Below, piece after piece: positions 23,881 through 35,585 of a stretch of 64,000 nt of DNA; the first letter of the stretch is position 1; every line of letters begins with the position of its first letter. Source of the DNA: Ryuthela nishihirai (Eukaryota; Arthropoda; Arachnida; Araneae; Heptathelidae); assembly GCA_038380435.1 (NCBI GenBank), contig JAWZYU010000034.1, positions 41,044,901-41,108,900 on the forward strand. Direction: 5' to 3'. The notes beneath the pieces are model-generated. The model was not told where the DNA came from. It did no database searches and saw only the letters and a program-made list of their open reading frames with translations. A program made the translations under genes and the position numbers.

Positions 23881-24264
23881 GGGGCGGTGGTGGCTCAGTC
23901 GGTAGCGCGCCAGGCTCGTAATCTGTAGTTCCCAGGTTCGAGTCCCAGCTGGGTCAGCGTTGAGATTTATCTCCGCAAAATTCCCCGCCCTGCCCACGGT
24001 CAGTAGGGGACACCGATGGGCTTGGAAAGGCCGCTGTCCGTCGGATGGGACGTTAAGCCGTGGCCCCGTGTACGGGAGAGCCATACCCTGTGCACGTTAA
24101 AGAACACGCTGGGTGGCCTTAACAGGAGGCTACCATCTGTCTCCCAACAGCTGTTCCAGTGGGTCCCCTCCCCCAACCTTCTCTGAGCCTTTGGGGTCCA
24201 TGTGACCTGGCCATTTAGCCCATGGTGTGCAAAAAAGTGACGCTCAGAGGTAAAACAACCCAAC
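23881..24264 (+). mobile_element. reference full-length SINE (384 bp) with 13-bp target-site duplication
   Basis: The identical 13 bases tctttcttagaat lie at 23868-23880 and 24265-24277 and fix both ends exactly. The element begins ggggcggtggtggctcag and ends taaaacaacccaac. Parts: tRNA-like head to about 23955 with A box tggctcagtcgg and B box ggttcgagtcc (23935-23945), and an anticodon-loop equivalent ctcgtaa (CGT, in a context resembling tRNA-Met or tRNA-Thr); conserved body about 23956-24093 including cggatgggacgttaagccg; 3' module 24094-24264. It has no A tail; the end is AAC/CCC-rich. The central domain resembles the highly conserved domains of invertebrate SINE superfamilies (for example MetaSINEs), but I cannot verify which one. 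Confidence 0.95.
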
Positions 24265-24335
24265 TCTTTCTTAGAATTAGAGGGCAGAAAATAGAGAAAA
24301 GAAAAGTCCTTAAAGTTCTTTTTTATTTTACAAAG

Positions 24336-24692
24336 TGTTGGGTTGTTTGGGTTGTTTTATCTCTGAGCGGCACTTTTTTGCACACCACGGGCTAAATGGT
24401 CAGGTCACAAGGACCCCGAAGGCTCAGAGAAGGCCTCCCGTCAAGGCCATCCAGCGTGTTCTTCAACGTGCACAGGGTATGGCTCTCCCGCACACGGGGC
24501 CACGGCTTAACGTCCCATCCGACGGACGGTGGCCTTTCCAAGCCCATCGGTTTCCCCCTACTGACCGTAGGCAGGGCAGGGAATTTTGCGGAGATAAATC
24601 TCAACGCTGACCCAGCTGGGACTCGAACCTGGGAACTACAGATTAGGAGCCTGGCGCGCTACCGACTGAGCCCCCCCCCCGCCCCGGCCCCC
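24336..24692 (-). mobile_element. SINE with internal 3'-module deletion and target-site duplication
   Basis: Minus strand. ttttacaaag at 24326-24335 and 24698-24707 is a 10-bp target duplication. Within the 3' module, gagaagg joins directly to cctcccgtcaagg, a deletion of about 55 bp. The head end is C-rich (gccccccccccgccccggcccc) on this strand. Confidence 0.88.
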
Positions 24693-24835
24693 TTTTTTTT
24701 TACAAAGAGTAATTTGTTTGTCGTAAACCATTTTTTAAAATGTTTGCTGTCTTACTAGCGGTAACAATACACTTCAACTTGGAAGCAATAAAATTTAAAT
24801 CTCTTTTAAATTTAAGGTATAAAATGTTTTATGTA

Positions 24836-24968
24836 CAATCGCTCAAAAAAATCCGAATATTATGGTTGATAAAAGAATTTAGAAAAAATATCTGGCAAAT
24901 TTTCTTTTAGAAATTAATGATCTAGCAACCTTCGTGTCACGTGACACGAAGGTTGCCAGATCACTAAA
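24836..24968. mobile_element. half copy of the palindromic MITE
   Basis: One arm from tacaatcgctcaaaaaaatc to the centre tcacgtgacac, then a short part of the second arm ending near cagatcactaaa. The second outer arm is missing, so only one terminus survives. More diverged than the 11951 copy. Confidence 0.85.
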
Positions 24969-25143
24969 ACGCCACAAACAATGAATCATCATAAATTACC
25001 AAATTCTCCTTGGTGAATCGTCAGAAACAACTAAAATGCCATAAACAATGAATCACCATAAACCACCAAATTCTCCTTGGTGTCGTCGTAAACAACTGAA
25101 ACGCCATAAACAATGAATCATCGTAATCCACCAAAATTTCCTT
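24969..25143. repeat. three copies of a ~60-bp repeat
   Basis: aacgccacaaacaatgaatc, then accaaattctccttggtg, repeated three times with small changes. It shares 'gaatcatc' and 'acaaa' with the 43-bp array that follows and may be its origin. Confidence 0.8.
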
Positions 25144-26748
25144 GGTGAATCGTCACAAAACATCTTCGCGAATCATCACAAATAACAACAATAACAACAA
25201 AAAACGTCTTCGCGAATCATCACAAACAACAACAATAAGGACAAAAAAGTCTTCGCCAATCATCACAAACAACAACAATAAGGACAAAAAAGTCTTCGCG
25301 AATCATCACAAACAGCAACAATAACAACAAAAATATGCTCCCGAATCATCAAAAACAGCAACAATAACAACAAAAATATGTTCGCGAATCATCACAAACA
25401 GCAACAATAACAACAAAAATATGTTCGCGAATCATCACAAACAGCAACAATAACAACAAAAATATGTTCCCGAATCATCACAAACAGCAACAATAACAAC
25501 AAAAATATGTTCGCGAATCATCACAAACAGCAGCAATAACAACAAAAATATGTTCCCGAATCATCACAAACAGTAACAATAACAACAAAAATATGTTCCC
25601 GAATCATCACAAACAGCAACAATAACAACAAAAATATGTTCCCGAATCATCACAAACAGCAACAATAACAACAAAAATATGTTCCCGAATCATCACAAGC
25701 ACCAACAATAACAACAAAAATATGTTCCCGAATCATCACAAACAGCAGCAATAACAACAAAAATATGTTCCCGAATCATCACAAACGGCAACAATAACAA
25801 CAAAAATATGTTCCCGAATCATCACAAACAGCAAGAATAACAACAAAAATATGTTCGCGAATCATCACAAACAGCAACAATAACAACAAAAATATGTTCC
25901 CGAATCATCACAAACAGCAACAATAACAACAAAAATATGTTCCCGAATCATCACAAACAGCAACAATAACAACAAAAATATGTTCCCGAATCATCACAAA
26001 CAGCAACAATAACAACAAAAATATGTTCCCGAATCATCACAAACAGCAACAATAACAACAAAAATATGTTCCCGAATCATCACAAACAGCAACAATAACA
26101 ACAAAAATATGTTCCCGAATCATCACAAACAGCAACAATAACAACAAAAATATGTTCCCGAATCATCACAAACACCAACAATAACAACAAAAATATGTTC
26201 CCGAATCATCACAAACAGCAACAATAACAACAAAAATATGTTCCCGAATCATCACAAACAGCAACAATAACAACAAAAATATGTTCCCGAATCATCACAA
26301 ACAGCAACAATAACAACAAAAATATGTTCCCGAATCATCACAAACAGCAACAATAACAACAAAAATATGTTCCCGAATCATCACAAACAGCAACAATAAC
26401 AACAAAAATATGTTCCCGAATCATCACAAACAGCAGCAATAACAACTAAAATATGTTCCCGAATCATCACAAACAGCAACAATAACAACAAAAATATGTT
26501 CGCGAATCATCACAAACAGCAACAATAACAACAAAAATATGTTCCCGAATCATCACAAACAGCAACAATAACAACAAAAATATGTTCGCGAATCATCACA
26601 AACAGCAACAATAACAACAAAAATATTTTCCCGAATCATCACAAACAGCAACAATAACAACAAAAATATGTTCCCGAATCATCACAAACAGCAACAATAA
26701 CAACAAAAATATGTTCGCGAATCATCACAAACAGCAACAACAAAAATG
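25144..26748. repeat. 43-bp tandem array, ~37 copies
   Basis: Unit gaatcatcacaaacagcaac, then aataacaacaaaaatatgttccc. Homogeneous in the middle (mostly ttcccg) with ttcgcg variants scattered mainly at the two ends. The first few copies (to about 25320) have aaaaaagtcttcgc instead of aaaaatatgttcgc. The unit contains a stop in each frame, so no long frames occur. Confidence 0.96.
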
Positions 26749-27689
26749 TCGAGCATTGATCATTGAAGAGAACTATTTTTCGTGCGACATAAAAAAACAA
26801 CAAAACTCTTGTTCACGGATCATCATAAAAACAACATTGTCCCTCACGGATCATCATATCCAAGAAGAAGGATGATTCTGAATCAGCCTCACTTCACAAC
26901 GAACGCATCATTCATTAAATTCATTCTAAAGGATTAACATGACGAACTATCCCTTTTCATTTTGTAGAAAAATGAAGCGTCTAGTAAATCCAAACACAAG
27001 ATTCTGATTTTTCATAACTAAAAATAAAATATATTCGCTCATATGTAGAATGATGAGTAGGATTAAATCTTTTCTAAAATGAAGAAATGTATTCTTTTGT
27101 TAACCTTAAAAAAAAAACATTGCTCTTAGCAATGTAACCATGGAATTTGTTGAGATGCAGACATACTAAGGGAGTAAATTGTATCAGGCAGGAAATCGAC
27201 TCGACTTTAAAATGAATTTGAAAGGGCAACGGTAACCATGGAAACACGCTTTAACTTTTCAAACTCCAGTCATCGATGCTACGAAATAGAAGAATTGTTA
27301 ATGTTTTGCAAGAGTTTTAAAACTGTAATTACTGACTGTAGAGTGTTTGAGAAATATATTGTTTCGTTACTATTCAAAGAAGTGATTTAAGTTGTCTATT
27401 GGTTTCAACACAGCGTGTTGGTAATGCATTGGAGAAAGAATATTTTATTGAAGAATGTTCTTTTCAGAGCTGCAACAATAATCCGAAAATTGTAGAGTAC
27501 AGTTGAAGTTGGAAAAGATTTTCAGATGGTGCGAATAAAAGTATAGAAAGAAGAGAAGAAATTAAAAAAAAAGTGTCATTATCGGCGGCTAATATACCAA
27601 ATATAAATAACAGTGGAAACCACACAAGTTCCAGAGTTGTAGTAATAACAACAACAATAACAAAGTAGCGAAAACGGCAACAGCAATAA
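26749..27689. other. AT-rich unique spacer with near X-box
   Basis: No gene recognised. gtaaccatggaaac (27232-27245) matches the RFX X-box at 13 of 14 positions, and a weaker gtaaccatgg lies at about 27134. A minus-strand frame of 79 codons (27464-27703) is hydrophobic and unrecognised. Confidence 0.4.
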
Positions 27690-28695
27690 AATACGTTGGA
27701 CAAGTATTCTTTAATATCAGCAGCAATAAAACGTTGTAAAAATGTCCTTTAACAACAGCAACAGCAACAACAAAATGTTGGACAAATATTCTTTAACAAC
27801 ATCTGCAGCAACAACAAATGCTGCACCAATATTCTTTAACAATATTAGCGAGAATAACAACAAAATATTCGACAAATAATCTTTAACAATTCAAGCAGCA
27901 GCAACAAAATGTTGCACCAATATTCTTTAACAATATTAGCAGGAATAACAACAAAATATTCGACAAATATTGTTTAACAACATCTGCAGCAACAAACAAA
28001 ATGTTGCACCAATATTCTTTAACAATATTAGCAGGAATAGCAACAAAATATTCGCCAAATATTGTTTAACAACATCTGCAGCAACAAACAAAATGTTGCA
28101 CCAATATTCTTTAACAATATTAGCGAGAATAACAACAAAATATTCGACAAATATTCTTTAACAATTCAAGCAGCAACAACAAAATGTTGCACCAATATTC
28201 TTTAACAATATTAGCAGGAATAACAACAAAATATTCGACAAATATTGTTTAACAACATCTGCAGCAACAAACAAAATGTTGCACCAATATTCTTTAACAA
28301 TATTAGCAGTAATAGCAACAAAATATTCGTCAAATATTCTTTAACAACATCTGCAGCAACAAACAAAATGTTGCACCAATATTCTTTAACAATATTAGCG
28401 AGAATAACAACAAAATATTCGATAAATATTCTTTAACAACATCTGCAGCAACAAACAAAATGTTACACCAATATTCTTTAACAATATTAGCGAGAATAAC
28501 AACAAAATATTCGATAAATATTCTTTAACAACATCTGCAGCAACAAACAAAATGTTGCACCAATATTCTTTAACAATATTAGCAGGAATAGCAACAAAAT
28601 ATTCGACAAATATTGTTTAACAACATCTGCAGCAACAAACAAAATGTTGCACCAATATTCTTTAACAATATCAGCAGGAAAATGTTGTGAAAACA
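27690..28695. repeat. 92-bp dimeric tandem array
   Basis: About 11 units. Each is a dimer of related halves of 45-47 bp: ctttaacaacatctgcagca...caccaatatt and ctttaacaatattagcnngaataac...gacaaatatt. The halves share ctttaacaa, acaaaat and aatatt, so a ~46-bp monomer dimerised and the dimer was then amplified. Left-hand units are more diverged. Confidence 0.93.
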
Positions 28696-28952
28696 TTCTA
28701 ACAATAGCAGAAGTAAAACAAGAGCAACGGTAACAATATCTCTGTCGCAGATAAAAACAACAACATCATCTACAAAAGTAAAAGCAACAGAGTCCTCGAA
28801 AAAAATAAAATTTATTTCAAATAAAACACCGATTAACAAATATAAGAATGTAAACTAATTGTTGTTGATATTGTCGTCGTTATTGTTGCTACTCTTCTTA
28901 TTACGTTCAAACAATAAACGCAATAGCCAATTTTAAAAACAATATATATATA

Positions 28953-29158
28953 CAGTCGCTCAAAAAAGTATCCGAACACTATGGTTGATTACAGAATTCA
29001 GAAAAAATATCTGGCAACGATTTTTTTAGAAATTAGTGATCTGGCAAATCTTCGTGCAAGGTTGCCAGATCACTAATTTCTAAAAAAAAATCGTTGTCAG
29101 ATATTCTTTCTCAGTTCTGTAATCAACCACAGTGTTAGGATATTTTTTTGAGCGACTG
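28953..29158. mobile_element. palindromic Tc1/mariner-type MITE, full copy
   Basis: 206 bp flanked by TA, termini CAGTCGCTC. Arms pair except around the centre, where caaatcttcgtgcaaggttgcc shows a small central deletion compared with the 11951 copy. No coding capacity. Confidence 0.9.
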
Positions 29159-29190
29159 TACTCTGCAGTTGGAAAAGGAAATCCACTTCA

Positions 29191-29226
29191 CTGTGTGCCA
29201 AAAAGTGCCGCTCAGACGAGGAAACA
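29191..29226 (+). mobile_element. SINE 3' end fragment
   Basis: gtgtgccaaaaagtgccgctcag followed by gaggaaacaac: the last ~36 bp of a plus-strand SINE, tail-to-tail with the array that follows. Confidence 0.75.
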
Positions 29227-29281
29227 ACGTTGTCCAATCTAATAGCTATCCAGGGGATACCTTTTCGCAAAGTTCTCTTAC

Positions 29282-30332
29282 GGTTGGGTTGTTTTACCTT
29301 TGAGAGTCACTTTTTTGCACACAATGGGCTAAATGGTCAGGTCACAAGGACCCCGAAGGCTCAGAGAAGGTTGGGGGAGGGGACCCACTGGAGCAGCTGT
29401 TGGGAGACAAATGGTAGCCTGCTGTCAAGGCCATTCAGCATGTTCTTTAACGTTGGGTTGGTTTATCTCTGAGTGCCACTTTTTTTCACACAATGAGCTA
29501 AATGGCCAGGTCACAAGGACCCCGAAGACTCAGAGAAAGTTGGGGGATGGGACCCACTGGAACAGCTGTTGGGAGACAGATGGTAGCCTCCCGTCAAGGC
29601 CATCCAGTGTGTTCTTCAACGTTGGGTTGTTTTACCTTTGAGCGACACTTTTTTGCACACCATGGGCTAAATGGCCAGGTCACAAGGACCCCGATGGCGC
29701 AGAGAAGGTTGAGGGAGGGGACCCATTGGAGCAGCTGTTGGGGGACAGATGGTAGCTTCCCGTCAAGGCCATCCAGCATGTTCTTTAATGTTGGGTTGTT
29801 TTACCTCTGAGCGCCACTTTTTTGCACACAATGGGCTAAATGGCCAGGTCACAAGGACCCCAAAGGCTCAGAGAAGGTTGGGAGAGGGGACCCACTGGAA
29901 CAGCTGTTGGGAGACAGATGGTAGCCTCCCGTCAAGGCCATCCAGCGTGTTCTTTAACGTTGGGTTGTTTTACCTCTGAGCGGCACTTTTTGCACACCAT
30001 GGGCTAAATGGTCAGGTCACAAGGACCCCGAAGGCTCAGAGAAGGTTGGAGGAGGGGACCCACTGGAGCAGCTGTTAGGAGACAGATGGTAGCCTCCCGT
30101 CAAGGCCATCCAATGTGTTCTTTAACGTGCACAGGGTATGGCTCTCCTGCACACAGGGTCACGGCTTAATGTCCCATCCGACGGACGACGGCCTTTCCAA
30201 GCCCATCGGTGTCTCCTACTGACCGTGAGCAGGGCGGGGAGTTTTGCGGAGATAAGTCTTAACGTTGACCCAGACAGAACTCGAACCTGGGAACTACAGA
30301 TTACGAACGTGGCGCGCTACTGACTAAGCTAT
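29282..30332 (-). mobile_element. SINE with five tandem 3' modules
   Basis: Minus strand. Modules begin near 29283, 29452, 29621, 29790 and 29959; the body lies at 30127-30270; the head ends near gactaagctatccatg with substitutions. Module differences (tttgagagtc, tctgagtgcc, tttgagcgac, tctgagcgcc, tctgagcggc) show that the copies have diverged from each other. Confidence 0.92.
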
Positions 30333-30700
30333 CCATGTGCGAGTGAAGAGAGAGAGAGACCTTGTATTTGCAAACGAGTCTTTTACGAGTTCAACAAACT
30401 TTGCGTGCTCAGCGACATGTGAAACGCCGAAACGACAACTTGGGACCTTTTCTGAGTTGACTGTTGAAGTCTGGGCTGACACGTTCGCGTGTTTCACAAC
30501 AACGCAACTCGCCGGCACGAGACAGAGACATTGTTACACCGAGAAGTATGATTATATTTCTCTGAATAATGAATCCTCCTGACATTGTCGTGTTGTGTGT
30601 TTGTTGTAGAGAAATTTCGAGAAGAATTGTTTAACCGTTTTGCACTTCAAGCAGTTAATTTGTTGGCTTAGGATTCCCGCTGTGGATTTTATTATCCGGT
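30333..30700. other. unique island, balanced composition
   Basis: About 370 bp with CpGs. Both strands have open frames (plus 30337-30582; minus 30324-30518, …VPSCRFGVSHVAEHAKFVELVKDSF…). Composition is more gene-like than its neighbours, but I recognise no family. Coding status is undecided. Confidence 0.3.
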
Positions 30701-30701
30701 T

Positions 30702-31206
30702 GAGTTGTTTCGGTTGTTTTACCTATGAGCGACACTTTTTTGCACACCATGGGCTAAATGGCCAGGTCACAAGGATCCCGAAGGCTCTTAGAAGGTTGGG
30801 GGAGAGGACCCACTGGAACAGATGTTGGGAGACAGATGGTAGCCTCCCATCAAGGCCATCCAGCGTGTTCTCCAACGTTGGGTTGTTTTACCTCTGAGCG
30901 GCACTTTTTTGCACACCATGGGCTAAATGGCCAGGTCACAAGGACCCCGAAGGCTCAGAGAAGGTTGGGGGTGGAGACCCACTGGAACAGCTGTTGGGAC
31001 ACAGATTGTAGCCTCCCATCAAGGCCATCCAGAGTGTTCTTTAACGTGCCCAGGGTGTGGCTCTCCTGCACACGGGTTCACGGCTTAATGTCTCATCCGA
31101 CGGACGACGGCCTTTCCAAGCCCATCGGTGTCTCCTACTGACCTTGGGCAGGACGAGGAAATTTGCGGAGATAAATCTCAACGCTGACCCAGCTGGGACT
31201 CGAACC
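30702..31206 (-). mobile_element. SINE with two 3' modules, head truncated
   Basis: Minus strand. Modules start near 30708 and 30881; body 31050-31160; the head stops at gggactcgaacc (B box) where it abuts the next, oppositely oriented SINE sequence. Confidence 0.88.
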
Positions 31207-32278
31207 GGCGCGTCGTTCAGAGGTAACACAACCCAATCGTAAGAGCGGTCCAGTGGATCCTCCTACTCGAATCTTATTCTGGCCTTTGGGATCCTTATGA
31301 CCTGGCGCCAGGCTCGTAATCTGTAGTTTCCAGGTTCGAGTCCCGGCTGGGTCAGCGTTGAGATTTGTCTGCACAAAATTCCCAACCCAGCCAACGGTCA
31401 GTAGAAGATACCGATGGGTTTGGAATAAGCCGCCGTCCGTCGGATGGGACGTTAAGCCGTGGCACCGTGTGCGGGAGAGCCATATCCTGTGCACGTTAAA
31501 GAACACGCTGGATGTCCTTGACGGGAGGCTACCATCTGTCTCCCAACAGCCGTTGCAGTGAGTCCCCTCCCCCAACTTTCTCTGATCCTTCGGGGTCCTT
31601 GTGACCTAATCATTTAGCTCATGGTGTGCAAAACAGTGCCGCTCAGATGTAAAACAACCCAACCCAACAATCCTCCCCCAACCTTCTCTGAGCTTTCGGG
31701 GTCCTTGTGACCTGGCCATTTAGCCCATGGTGTGCAAAAAAGTGCCGCTCAGAGGTAAAACAAACCAACGTTAAAGAACACGCTGGATGGCCTTGACGGG
31801 AGACTACCATCTGTCTCCAAACAGCCGTTGTAGTCGGTCCCCTCCTCCAACTTTCTCTGATCCTTCGGGGTCCTTGTGACCTGGCCATTTAGCCCATGGT
31901 ATGCAAAAAAGTGCCGCTCAGATGTAAAACAAACCAACGTTAACGAACACGCTGGATGGCCTTGACGGGAGGCTACCATCTGTCTCCCAACAGCTGTTCC
32001 AGTGGGTCCCCTCCCCCAACCTTCTCTGAGCCTTCGGGCTCCATGTGACCTGGCCATTTAGCCCATGGTGTGCAAAAAAGTGCCGCTCAGAGGTAAAACA
32101 ACCCAACGTTAAAGAACACGCTGGATGGCCTTGACGGGAGGTTACCATCTGTCTCCCAACAGCTGTTCCAGTAGGTCCCCTCCCCCAACCGTCTCTGAAC
32201 CTTTGGGGTCCTTGTGACCTAACCATTTAGCTCATGGTGTGCAAAAAAGTGCCGCACAGAGGTAAAACAACCCAACCC
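31207..32278 (+). mobile_element. SINE remnant tail, then SINE with tandem 3' modules
   Basis: 31207-31300 is a diverged plus-strand 3' fragment of an older subfamily. From 31303 a plus-strand head (first ~30 bp missing, so the A box is lost) and body follow. Then come 3' modules: the first complete one, one that begins mid-module after a break at about 31664, and modules starting near 31768, 31936 and 32106, ending at about 32278. Confidence 0.87.
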
Positions 32279-32280
32279 AA

Positions 32281-32560
32281 CCCTTGGGGTCCATGTGATC
32301 TAGCCATTTAGTCCATCGTGTAAAAAAAATTGCAGCTGAGAAGCAAAACACCAAACCTTTAATGCTGTCTAGTGGATCCGCTTTCTCCAAACTTCTCTGA
32401 ACCGTCGGAGTATTTGTGACCTGGTCATTTAGCTCATTTTGTAAAAAACGCGTCATTCAGAAGTAACACAACCCGTAATAGCGGTGCAATGGATCCCCCT
32501 ACTCAAATCTTATTCAGGGTTTTGGGATCCTTGTGACCTGGGAATTTAGCCCACTGTGTG
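32281..32560 (+). mobile_element. older diverged SINE 3' modules
   Basis: Two to three 3' modules 10-25 percent diverged from the young ones (for example ctagtggatccgctttctcc, gcgtcattcagaagtaacac). They show that tandem modules also exist in an older subfamily. Confidence 0.75.
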
Positions 32561-32624
32561 TAAGCAAAATGCTTCTCCGAGGCAAAAATTCAATGGATTC
32601 CTTTTCCCCAACATTCCTTCAGAG

Positions 32625-33400
32625 GTTGGGTTGGGTTGTTTTACCTCTGAGCGGCACTTTTTTGCACACCATGGGCTAAATGGCCATGTCACATGGACGC
32701 CGAAGGCTCAGAGAAGGTTGGGAGAGGGGACCCACTGGAATAGCTGTTGGGAGACAGATGGTAGCCTCCCGTCAAGGCCATTCAGTGTGTTCTTTAACGT
32801 TGGGTTGTTTTACCTCTGAGCGGCACTTTTTTGCACACCATGGGCTAAATGGCCAGGTCACATGGACCCCGAAGGCTCAGAGAAGGTTCGGGTAGGGGAC
32901 CCACTGGAACAGCTGTTGGGAGGCAGATGGTAGCCTCCCGTCAAGGCCATCCAGCGTGTTCTTTAACGTTGGGTTGTTTTACCTCTGAGTGGCACTTTTT
33001 TGCACACCATGGGCTAAATTGCCAGGTCACATGGACCCCGAAGGCTCAGAGAAGGTTGGGGGAGGGGACCCACTGGGACAGCTGTTGTGAGACAGATGGT
33101 AGCCTCCCGTCAAGGCCATCCAGCGTGTTCTTTAACCTTGGGTTGTTTTACCTCTGAGCGGCACTGTTTTGCACACCATGGGTTAAATTGCCAGGTCACA
33201 ACGATTCCGAAGGCTTAAAGAAGGTTGGGGGGGGACCCACTGGAACAGCTGTTGGGAGACAGATGGTAGCCTCCCTTCAAGGCCATCCAGCGTGTTCTTT
33301 AACGTGCAGAGAGTATGTCTCTCCCGCACACGGGGCTACGGCTTTAACGCCCATCCGTCGGACGGCGGCCTTTCCAAGCCCATCGGTGTCCCCTACTGTT
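32625..33400 (-). mobile_element. SINE with four tandem 3' modules, head missing
   Basis: Minus strand. Modules start near 32625, 32799, 32968 and 33136; the body follows from 33304 and ends at cggtgtcccctactg, where the tRNA-like head should follow but is absent. About 25 bp of an opposite-strand tail (ttcagaggtaaaacaaccc) are joined there. It is tail-to-tail with the preceding plus-strand modules. Confidence 0.87.
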
Positions 33401-34017
33401 CCTTCAGAGGTAAAACAACCCCAAAAGCATTCCCTCCAAAACCAACTTATGCCAGTAATTTTCTTCCGTGCCAAACTGTACTGTACAAATTGGCACAAAA
33501 TATTTCGTCGTTAAAGACTTATTAGCTGAACCACAATGACGTAGCGAAGAGGGCGTCGTTGATGCAGCGTGACCTGCAATCGAAATTATTTATGCAAATC
33601 TAGTTGTCCGCAGCTCTTTCTAACCGCAAGTCTCGAACGCAGCCAGTCTATTTCAAGATCTTACTGAATATCGAGACATAACTTTAGTTTCGCAAAGCGG
33701 ACTCGAAATGAAAAAAAAAAGGAATCCTTCGTTAATTAATCAGAGAATGTAATTTTCCAACAAGCTGACCGAACGAATGCCAGTCAATTAAAGAACTGTT
33801 TTAGGATTTGCACGATTACGCAAAGTTTTTTTTTACTATTCTATTGATAGCAACAAGACTGGAAAATGCGCAATGTTAACCAGGTTCTGTGACGTATGGA
33901 AATTAAGAAAGCTAACTTTACCCAATTTCCTGCAAAAATTATTCTCACACAATCTTTTTTTGCTAAATCTTTTTTTGATAGAAAATTTAATCTTTTGAGA
34001 CTCTATGTACAGTCGCT
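33401..34017. other. unique AT-rich spacer
   Basis: After the SINE junction no repeat or recognised gene. A T-rich and A-rich stretch, with no long coding-like frame. Confidence 0.5.
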
Positions 34018-34019
34018 CA

Positions 34020-34230
34020 AAAAAGTATCCGAACACTATGGTTGACTACAGAATTCAGAAAAAAATATCTGGCAACGATTATTTTTAGAAATTAGTGATC
34101 TGGCAACCTTCGTGTCACGTGCCACCTTCGTGTTCACGAAGGTGATCCCGTGACATATATGTCAAGTGATCACCTTCGTGTACGTGTACGTACACGAAGG
34201 TTGCCAGATCACTAATTTCTAAAAAAAAGC
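34020..34230. mobile_element. MITE copy with an extra palindromic centre, one end lost
   Basis: Begins CAGTCGCTC after TA. The centre, instead of tcacgtgaca, holds an added foldback: arms cacgaaggtgatc (34135-34147) and gatcaccttcgtg (34168-34180) around tgacatatatgtca. The right outer arm is cut after ctaatttctaaaaaaaagc and a second element follows. Confidence 0.85.
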
Positions 34231-34241
34231 AAGGATATGTA

Positions 34242-34528
34242 CAGTCGCTCAAAAAAATATCCAAACACTATGGTTGATTACAGAATTCAGAAAAAATATC
34301 TGGCAACGATTTTTTTAGAAATCAGTGATCTGGCAACCTTCGTGTCACGTTCCATCTTCGTGTTCACGAAGGTGTTCGCGTGACATATATGTCAAATGAT
34401 CACCTTCGTGTACGTGTACGTACACGAAGGTTGCCAGATCACTAATTTCTAAAAAAAAAATCGTTCCCAGATATTTTTCCTGAATTCTGTAATCAACCAT
34501 AGTGTTCGGATACTTTTTTGAGCGACTG
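34242..34528. mobile_element. MITE subfamily with expanded centre, full copy
   Basis: 287 bp flanked by TA. Outer arms as in the 11951 element, plus the same nested foldback centre as the 34020 copy (gatcaccttcgtgtacgtgtac). Both ends complete. The same pair of elements recurs at 40832-41226. Confidence 0.88.
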
Positions 34529-34723
34529 TACACTAGACCTAGACTGCCAGTGATCAAATGAAGGGAGGAAATAGACTTAAATTATATATGCATAAAAAAA
34601 TTAAACGATTTAATTTGTCCGAAATTTAACAGAAATCGAATTATTTTTTAAACCGTACGAAATAAAATAATTTATCCATTGTTACTATACTAAAATATTT
34701 CTGAATATTTTAACATTGATTGA

Positions 34724-35585
34724 GGCGGGGGTGGCTCAGTCGGTAGCGCGCCAGGCTCGTAATCTGTAGTTCCCAGGTTCGAGTCCCAGCTGGGTCAGCG
34801 TTGAGATTTATCTCCGCAAAAATTCCCCGCCCTGCCCACGATCAGTAGGGGACACCGATGGGCATGGAAAGGCCGCCGTCCGTCGGATGGGACGTTAAGC
34901 CGTGGCCTCGTGTGCGGGACAGCCATACCCTGTGCACGTTAAAGAACACGCTGGATGGCTTTGACGGGAGGCTACCATCTGTCTCCCAACAGCTGTTCCA
35001 GTGGATCCCCTCCCCCAACCTTCTCTGAGCCTTCGGGGTCCATGTGACCTGGCCATTTAGCCCATGGTGTGCAAAAAAGTGCCGCTCAGAGGTAAAACAA
35101 CCCAACCCTTGTAATCTGGCCATTTAGCCCATGGTGTGCAAAAAAAGTGCCTCTCAGAGGTAAAACAAACCAACGTTAAAAACACGCTGGATGGCCTTGA
35201 CGAGAGGCTGCCATCTGTCTCTCAACAGCTGTTCCAGTGGGTCCCCTCCCCCAACCTTCTCTGAGCCTTCGGGGTCCATGTGACCTGGCCATTTAGCCCA
35301 TAGTGTGCAAAAAAGTGCCGCTCAGAGGTAAAACAACCCAACCCTTGTAATCTGGCCATTTAGCCCATGGTGTGCAAAAAAGTGCCGCTCAGAGGTAAAA
35401 CAACCCAACGTCAAAGAACACGCTGGATGGCCTTGACGGGAGGCTACCATCTCTCTCCCAACAGCTGTTCCAGTGGATCCCCTCCCCCAACCTTCTCTGA
35501 GCCTTCGGGGTCCATGTGACCTGGCCATTTAGTCCATGGTGTGCAAACAAGTGCCGCTCAGAGGTAAAACAATCCAACCCAACCC
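34724..35585 (+). mobile_element. SINE with reiterated 3' modules
   Basis: Head, body and first module 34724-35108, then partial and full modules in alternation. The junction acccttgtaatctggccattt occurs twice (35106 and 35338), so a block of about 235 bp (partial plus full module) was duplicated as a unit. attgatt on each side (about 34711 and 35591) may be a short target duplication. Confidence 0.9.

Noticed and set aside
23891..23955. tRNA gene with CGT anticodon
   Set aside because: A and B boxes are good, but the acceptor stem does not close and the segment always continues into the SINE body. It is the SINE head.
25144..26748. CRISPR-like array of 43-bp units
   Set aside because: There are no unique spacers between repeats; the whole 43 bp repeats with small variants. 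The context is eukaryotic and no cas genes are present. The same holds for the 23-bp and 34-bp arrays.
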